Below, one piece after another: positions 52,701-61,700 of a stretch of DNA of 64,000 nt. This stretch comes from Paragorgia papillata (lineage: Eukaryota > Cnidaria > Anthozoa > Scleralcyonacea > Coralliidae): positions 3,484,501-3,548,500 of the forward strand of contig JAWNZC010000368.1 of assembly GCA_035771165.1 (NCBI GenBank), given 5' to 3'. The translations under genes were made by a program, and so were the position numbers. The notes beneath the pieces are model-generated. The model searched no databases. It saw nothing but the letters and a program-made list of their open reading frames with translations, and was not told where the DNA came from. Each line of letters starts with the position of its first letter. Positions within the stretch are counted from its first letter, which is position 1.

Positions 52701-55700
52701 ATCTACATTGGAAGAGCTTTCAAATGATATATAACAGTTATATTATTTGTTTTTACTCTCATGAAAATGCAAAATATAAATTTCGGGTCGTGTCCCCCCT
52801 TAACTCATTCCTGTCCGAGGGCTTCCCCAGAGGTGAATAAAATCGTCTGGCGTTAACCAGAATAAAATACTAAAGACCAATTTGGACAGGAAAGAGTTAG
52901 AGAGATAGTTTATAACTCATTCCTGTCCGAGGGCTTCCACAGAGGTGAATAAAATCGTCTGGCGTTAACCAGAATAAAATACTAAAGACCAATTCGGACA
53001 GGAAACAGTTACGAGATTTTTACAAACTTCATTTTCGCTCAAAGGCACTTTGAACTTATTGCTGGAATGAATTTTATTTATTCAACTTAGTATAATTTGC
53101 ATTATGTAGGTTGAACTTCGTAATTTGATCAACACGTTGGCTAGCTATGGAGGACCTTATTTTGTCTGTGCTGACCGCCTGGAAGATCTTCTTATTCGTT
53201 CTCAAGAAGACACAACTTTCTCTTTACCACCAGAAGATCATTGTCATCATGATGTTTTGTTTAGAAGTGTAAGTAAAAGTCTGATTCTGTGCGAATGAAC
53301 ATTAAATGGGAACCTTTAAGGATTCCTCTAGCTTTATTTTTTTTGTATCTCTGCGTTTAATTTACACGAGTATGAGGTCTGTATGGGGAATTATTTTATG
53401 GCTGTGTCACGTGAGCGGTCTTAACGCGACTTTTCTGCAATTTGATTGGTTCCTGAGCGGTCTTTACAAACCGGATATACAACGGGTTGAGGATGTCAAC
53501 TGGCTACAACAGGTTGAGGATGTCAACTGCATGGTTACAACAGGTTGAAGATCTCAACTGGCTACAACGGGTTGAGGATCTCAACTGGCAACAACGGCTT
53601 GAGGGTCTCAACTGGCAACAACGGCTTGAGGGTCTCAACTGGCAACAACGGCTTGAGGGTCTCAACTGGCTACAACGGCTTGAGGGTCTCAACTGGCTAC
53701 AACGGGTTGAGGGTCTCAACTGGCTACAACGGGTTGAGGGTCTCAACTGGCTACAACGGCTTGAGGATCTCAACTGGCTACAACGGCTTGAGGGTCTCAA
53801 CTGGCTACAACGGCTTGAGGGTCTCAACTGGCTACAACGGCTTGAAGGTCTCAACTGGCAACAACGGGTTGAGGGTCTCAACTGGCTACAACGGGTTGAG
53901 GGTCTCAACTGGCAACAACGGGTTGAGGGTCTCAACTGGCTACAACGGGTTGAGGGTCTCAACTGGCTACAACGGGTTGAGGGTCTCAACTGGCTACAAC
54001 GGGTTGAGGGTCTCAACTGGCTACAACGGCTTGAGGGTCTCAACTGGCTACAACGGGTTGAGGATCTCAACTGGCTACAACGGGTTGAGGATCTCAACTG
54101 GCTACAACGGGTTGAGGGTCTCAACTGGCTACAACGGCTTGAGGGTCTCAACTGGCTACAACGGCTTGAGGGTCTCAACTGGCTACAACGGCTTGAGGAT
54201 GTCAACTGGCTACAACGGGTTGAGGATCTCAACTGGCTACAACGGGTTGAGGATCTCAACTGGCTACAACGGGTTGAAGATCTCAACTGGCTACAACGGG
54301 TTGAGGGTCTCAACTGGCTACAACGGGTTGAAGATCTCAACTGGCTACAACGGGTTGAGGGTCTCAACTGGCTACAACGGGTTGAGGATGTCAACTGGCT
54401 ACAACGGGTTGAGGATCTCAACTGGCTACAACGGGTTGAGGATCTCAACTGGCTACAACGGGTTGAGGATCTCAACTGACTACAACGGGTTGAGGATGTC
54501 AACTGGCTACAACGGGTTGAGGGTCTCAACTGGCTACAACGGGTTGAGGATGTCAACTGGCTACAACGGGTTGAGGATGTCAACTGGCTACAACGGGTTG
54601 AGCATGTCAACTGGCTACAACGAGTTGAGGATGTCAACTGGCTACAACGGGTTGAGGATGTCAACTGGCTACAACGAGTTGAGGATGTCAACTGGCTACA
54701 ACGGGTTGAGGATGTCAACTGGCTACAACGAGTTGAGGATGTCAACTGGCTACAACGGGTTGAGGATCTCAACTGGCAACAACGGGTTGAGGATCTGAAC
54801 CGACTTGAGAATCTCAATCTTGAACGTTGTTTTCGTCTTCGGAGTTCGTTATGTTGCCTGTTAGCTTTTTCGTATAGCGATACGAAGTGTACACCAGTTC
54901 GGCTTTTATTTGTCGTGTTTCTAAATAAACAGTTTTAAAGAAAGCCAGCGGTAATGTTCCAGCACATCAAATCAACTCAAAAATTTTCCCGCCAGAACTT
55001 AAAGGTCCGGGAAAAAAACGTATTGATTGGTCGGACAACATCGTAGGATCCCAACCGCTCGGGAACCAATCAGCTTGCATCGTTTTGCGTACGGACCCGA
55101 CCGGAAAACGAACCCAGTCATATAATGTTTCTTTTCTTTTCTAGTGTCACCAAGCCGTTCTTAGTGGCTCTTTACCAGCAAGAGTGGATGATGCTATTTA
55201 CTTGGCTGCGTTGCAATTATACATTGAGGTAATCACAGTTGTAATCTGGTGTTAGTCCTGTGTTAGACAGTAAAATAGTCTGGTGTTAGAGAGAGTAAAA
55301 TAGTCTGGTGTTAGAGAGAGTAAAATAGTCTGGTGTTAGACAGAGTAAAATAGTCTGGTGTTAGCCAGAGTAAAATAGTCTGGTGTTAGCCAGAGTAAAA
55401 TAGTCTGGTGTTAGACAGTAAAATAGTCTGGTGTTAGACAGTAGAATAGTCTGGTGTTAGACAGAGTAAAATAGTCTGGTGTTAGACAGAGTAAAATAGT
55501 CTGGTGTTAGACAGAGTAATATAGCCTGGTGTTAGACATAGTAAAATAGTCTGGTGTTAGACACAGTAAAATAGTCTGGTGTTAGACAGAGTAAAATAGC
55601 CTGGTGTTAGACAGAGTAAAATAGTCTGGTGTTAGACAGAGTAAAATAGTCTGGTGTTAGACAGAGTAAAATAGTCTGGTGTTAGACAGAGTAAAATAGT

Positions 55701-58700
55701 CTGGTGTTAGACAGAGTAAAATAGTCTGGTGTTAGACAGAGTAAAATAGTCTGGTGTTAGACAGAGTAAAATAGTCTGATGTTAGACAGAGTAAAATAGT
55801 CTGGTGTTAGACAGAGTAAAATAGTCTGATGTTAGACAGAGTAAAATAGTCTGGTGTTAGACAGAGTAAAATAGTCTGGTGTTAGACACAGTAAAATAGT
55901 CTGGTGTTAGACACAGTAAAATAGTCTGGTGTTAGACAGAGTAAAGTAGTCTGGTGTTAGACAGAGTAAAATAGCCTGGTGTTAGCCAGAGTAAAATAGT
56001 CTGGTGTTGGACAGAGTAAAGTAGTCTGGTGTTAGACAGGGTAAAATAGCCTGGTGTTAGACAGAGTAAAATAGTCTGGTGTTAGACAGAGTAAAATAGT
56101 CTAGTGTTAGACGGAGTAAAATAGTCTGGTGTTAGACAGAGTAAAATAGTCTGGTGTTAGACAGAGTAAAATAGTCTGGTGTTAGACAGAGTAAAATAGT
56201 CTGGTGTTAGACAGAGTAAAATAGTCTGGTGTTAGACGGAGTAAAATAGTCTGGTGTTAGACAGAGTAAAATAGTCTAATAGTTTAAAATAGTCTACAAA
56301 ACAATACCTGCAGCTTATCTCACTATTATTTATGTTTAATTATCGTTTCAGACATCATCTCTAGGTAATCAAACTTCAACGAACAAAGTCTTCTGTACGG
56401 ATAATGGTTTAGAAAAGATATCCGCGTCACGTGTCCGACTGTGTCTCAATCCTGCGTTTCACAAAGAGAAGAATGCTTATAAGCGTGTTCGTGCTTATTG
56501 TGAACAGTTTGACCGTGATTCACCCTCACAACGCAAGGCCAAGCACGACTATATTGACTGTTGTCAAGGAATGGTTGGTTACGGCTGCCAGTTCTTTCGT
56601 GTGAAGGTAAAAGCTTTATACTGTAGATGCACGAGTCTTGCTTAGAAAACGAGTAATAATAACTACTTGTTGACCTCGCTTGTTCGGTCTGTACTGGTGA
56701 AATATCGGACCGATGTTTTTTAAGTACGGACCGAGACGAGCGCAGCGAGTTGAGGTCTGTGCAAAAAACAGAGGTCCAATATTTCACTAGTACAGACCGA
56801 ACAAGCGAGGTCAATAAGTAGTTTATTGTATGGCCATAAATGTTGTGAACGTTCTGTGAAAACTCGACCCATCTTTCTTGCGAACTAAACGAAAATGGCA
56901 GACATTTTCCCATTTTTAAAGTACTTTCCGTTGAGCTAGAATCCTGAACTTTCTACCCCAAATAGTATTTTTCAATTGCTTTTGTTTGACATATTGCTCA
57001 AGATCGTACGTTAAGTAGTTGAATAAAAAATCATCTGAAATTCTAATACTTGTGAGAAGTAAATGTTATATTATTACGAACAATGTTACGAACGTTTTGA
57101 ACATTTAAAAAACTTTCACAAAACGTGGAAATTCGAACTATACATCGAATGAAAGCTTAAAAAATTTCTAACAACATACCTGCACGATATATTTCAACAA
57201 TGAGTAGTTCTGAAATTATAATCCATCTTCTTGCATATACTGACATGACTGCCATTTTGTTTATAAAACTTGCGGTCCCGAACGGCAGATTCCGCTCTGA
57301 GCGGGCGGATACGGGAAATATCCGACCGCTTATGAACCAATCAAATTACAGGATTTCCGTATTCGGACCTCTCAGCGCTGCTGCCATATAATAAGGAATT
57401 TTATTATATGGTACGAATTACTTCCGTTGAAGTCCTGTGTTCTTATTGGCTGAGACGCGTTCTCAGAGCTAATTTTAACCGTTGCCTGCGGCTCGGGCTA
57501 AAATGAGCCCGAGTCGGGCCAAAAACATACTTATGCGCCCGAACTAGGCTAGTTTCTAGGCCTTCCTCGGTTGACACGTTTCGGAAGTGATCCGAACGGA
57601 CCCGCTGGGGAAGGCCTAGCAAAATTCGTAAACACTTTCACTTTACAGCTCAGTTGTTTATTGAGGAAGAATTGTGATGTTATGACGTCCTAAGTGTTTC
57701 CCGACACTTACTTTTATGCAGATGGCTGCATAAAATAATACAAGCCTACTCACCTCGGATCGACGAAGGGTCACTGGCCTAGCTTTCTTATCGCTAGCTT
57801 TCCTTCTGCAACCGCCAAAAGTTGAAAGTTAAACAGTTAAATTTTCATTTCGAGCTCAAATGGGAATATATTCCATAATTTCCTTCTTTCGATCGCCAAG
57901 ATCTTTGGTAAAATCTTCGCAGACATCCTTATGCTTTTATACTGTCGCTACGCTAGATCCCAGGAACACTCGAAGGGCCAGAACGATTCTGGGCAGGACC
58001 TTTTTACGAATGTTGCTAGGCCTTCTCGTTTCCAGCCTCTCCCCAGTCTTCCCAAGAACCCAAACCGACTACGCGGCCAAGCTCATGGCGGAAACGAAAG
58101 GCTTAGAAACCAGGCTACGCCCGAATGTCAATCGATTGTTATAATATTTATTTGCTAAACTTTCGGCCTTTTGACTCAGGCCTTCAGCAGAGCAATAACA
58201 AGCTGTTGGCTCACGTCATTTATAAATTATTATATGCATGACAAAATTACTACATTCTGATTGGTTGAGAGGGGTACAATTGTTTTATTAATTGTACTGC
58301 AGTACGAATTAATAAAAATAGAGAAGGCCCTGGGAACGATGTTGACAATAAAATTCAAAATGGCGGCCAATTCTGCAATGGAAAGTTTTCACATTTCCAA
58401 CGACTTGTGGTACACTGTGAACTAAAAATTCCATGTAGATATTTTGAAATGAGTACAGAGAACACCCAGAGTGAAAATGGTTCTTGTCAAGTAATGAAAC
58501 AAGATGTTTTTAAAGGCGTGAGTGAGTACGAAGCGTACGTGTCGTAATTTTGTCATGCATATAATAAATGAGTAACCATATGATTTTGCTCGTACAATTA
58601 AGGATTTACACTACTCGTGATATTTGAAAATTATGCCAAATTGCACTCGCCTACCGGCGAGCAATAATCGTGCAATTTTGGCAAACTTTTCAAATATCGC

Positions 58701-61700
58701 TTGTAGTGTACATCCTTAATTGTACTCGCTGTCGTATGATTACCCAACCTCGTACCCAGGGCCATTTGTAGGGAACTGGGCCAAGATGGCGGGAACAAAT
58801 GGCGCTGGTGGAGGTCAGGCTATCTCAGCCTCTGATTGGTCAAGAGCTTATGGCGTAAATCAGACGGTTTGATTTTGTATATATTTTTAAAAAAATTGTA
58901 TTTTGACCTTGTCGGTTGTTCCTGCACACGGCACGGGAAATTATATTTTAAACCATGCAATATTTAGGTGTAATTAGGTATAATTACTGTGTAAAGGACT
59001 GAGTTCTAGTTAATGAAATGCGCAATATACTGCGCATTTTGAGCTAGCCTCCACCAGGGCCATGTGTTCCCGCCATTTTGTTTTATTCGCCATCTTGGCC
59101 CAGTTCCCTACAAATGGCCCTGGGTACGAGGTTGATGATTACCTATACTAACATAATGTAACAGGGTGGTCTGTCTTGGATAGGATAGGGTTAGAGTTAC
59201 AGCCACCCCCTATTGGGCATAGTGCGATCTAGCTGTTATAGGATATCTCTTCCACACGTGCTGTCTCATTCAGCGCTGACCTTCAAGATGTGAGGGAGAA
59301 AGACATGTGAGGGCCTTAATGAAAGTGGTGTGAGGCTGTCCCTAATGAATATTAAATACAATTTAGCAAATAAATATACGTGGTGTTTCTACAAATCTTA
59401 TCTATATTTTTTGTGGGTTTTTTTTATCTAGGAAGTTTCTAGTTGCAGTAGATCTCATTTGAGTAAGCGTTTGATCGGAATAAGCGCTAAACAAGTTGTC
59501 CTTTTGGAAGGAAAGACGAGAGCTCTGTTAAAGAAGTGGGATTTAAAAAGTCTACTTGGTTGGAAAGCTGAAGAAATGAGTGGCTCATTGCATTTGTTGT
59601 TCTCTGAGTCTAGTGTTCATCTGGTGGCTGACAGTAAAGCGGGACGAGAACGACTGCAGGACACTATCAGACGGTGTGTGTACGAGAGGAATTGCGAGGT
59701 ATGTTGCTTGTAAATGTTTCATGCGTTGTCAATTGTTATATTTCACTCTACTACACTACACTACACTTCACTACACTACACTACACTACACTACACTACA
59801 CTACACTACACTACACTACACTACACTACACTACACTACACTACACTACACTACACTACACTACACTACACTACACTGCACTGCACTGCACTGCACCGCA
59901 CCGCACCGCACCGCACCGCACCGCCGCACCGCACCGCACCGCACCGCACCGCACCGCACCGCACCGCACCGCACTACACTACACTACACTACACTACACT
60001 ACACTACACTACACCGCACTACACTACACTACACCGCGCCACACTACACTACACTACACTACACTACACTACACTACACTACACTACACTACACTACACT
60101 ACACTACACCGCGCCACACTACACTACACTACACTACACTACACTACACTACACTACACTACACTACACTACACTACACTACACTACACTACACTACACT
60201 ACACTACACTACACTACACTGCACTGCACTGCACTACACTACACTACACTACACTACACTACACTACACTACACTACACCGCGCCACACTACACTACACT
60301 ACACTACACTACACTACACTACACTACACTACACTACACTACACTACACTACACCGCGCCACACTACACTACACTGCACTCCACCACACTTCACTCTACT
60401 CCATCACACTTCACTCCACCACACTTCACTCTACTCCACCACACTTCACTCCACCACACTTCACTCCACCACACTTCACTCCACTCCATCACACTCCACT
60501 CCACTCCACTCCATCACACTCCACTCCACTCCATCACACTCCACTCCACTCCACTCCATCACACTCCACTCCATCACACTCCACTCCACCACACTTCACT
60601 CTACTCCACCATACTTCACTCCACCATACTTCACTCCACTCCATCACACTCCACTCCACCACACTTCACTCTACTCCACCACACTTCACTCTACTCCACC
60701 ACACTTCACTCCACTCCACCATACTTCACTCCACTCCACCACACTCTACTCCACCACACTTCATTCTACTTCACTCCATCATATTCCACTGCATAACAAT
60801 CCTCTCCACATCGCCACACTCCACTTTACCACACTCCTCTCGATCACACTCCACCCTACCACACTTCACTTTGCTTCACTCTATCACACTCCACTTCACC
60901 ACACTTCACTATACTCCACCACACTTCACTATACTCCACCACACTTCACTCTCTACTTCACTTCACTTCCCCATACTCCAGGCGAACACACTTCACTCCA
61001 CCACACTTAACTCCACCACACTTCACTCCACCACACTTCACTCCACCACACTTCACTCCACCACACTTTACTTCACTCCACCATGCTTCACTCCACCACA
61101 CTTTACTTCACTCCACCATGCTTCACTCCACCACACTTTACTTCACTCCACCATGCTTCACTCCACCACACTTTACTTCACTCCACCATACTTCACTCCA
61201 CCACACTTTACTTCACTCCACCACACTTTACTTCACTCCACCACACTTTACTTCACTCCACCATGCTTCACTCCACCATACTTTACTTCACTCCACCACA
61301 CTTTACTTCACTCCACCATGCTTCACTCCACCATACTTTACTTCACTCCACCACACTTCACTCCACCACACTTTACTTCACTCCACCACACTTCACTCCA
61401 CCACACTTTACTTCACTCCACCACACTTCACTCCACCACACTTCACTTTTCCACCACTCCACACTTCACTCCACCACACTTTACTTCACTCCACCATGCT
61501 TCACTCCACCACACTTTACTTCACTCCACCATGCTTCACTCCACCACACTTTACTTCACTCCACCACACTTCACTCCACCACACTTTACTTCACTCCACC
61601 ACACTTCACTCCACCACACTTTACTTCACTCCACCATACTTCACTCCACCACACTTTACTTCACTCCACCACACTTTACTTCACTCCACCATGCTTCACT

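Noticed and set aside
53487..54817. Repeat proteins of 330-437 residues on both strands
   Set aside because: A 27-bp minisatellite whose period is divisible by three; no splice evidence or conserved domain. Kept only as a finding about the array.
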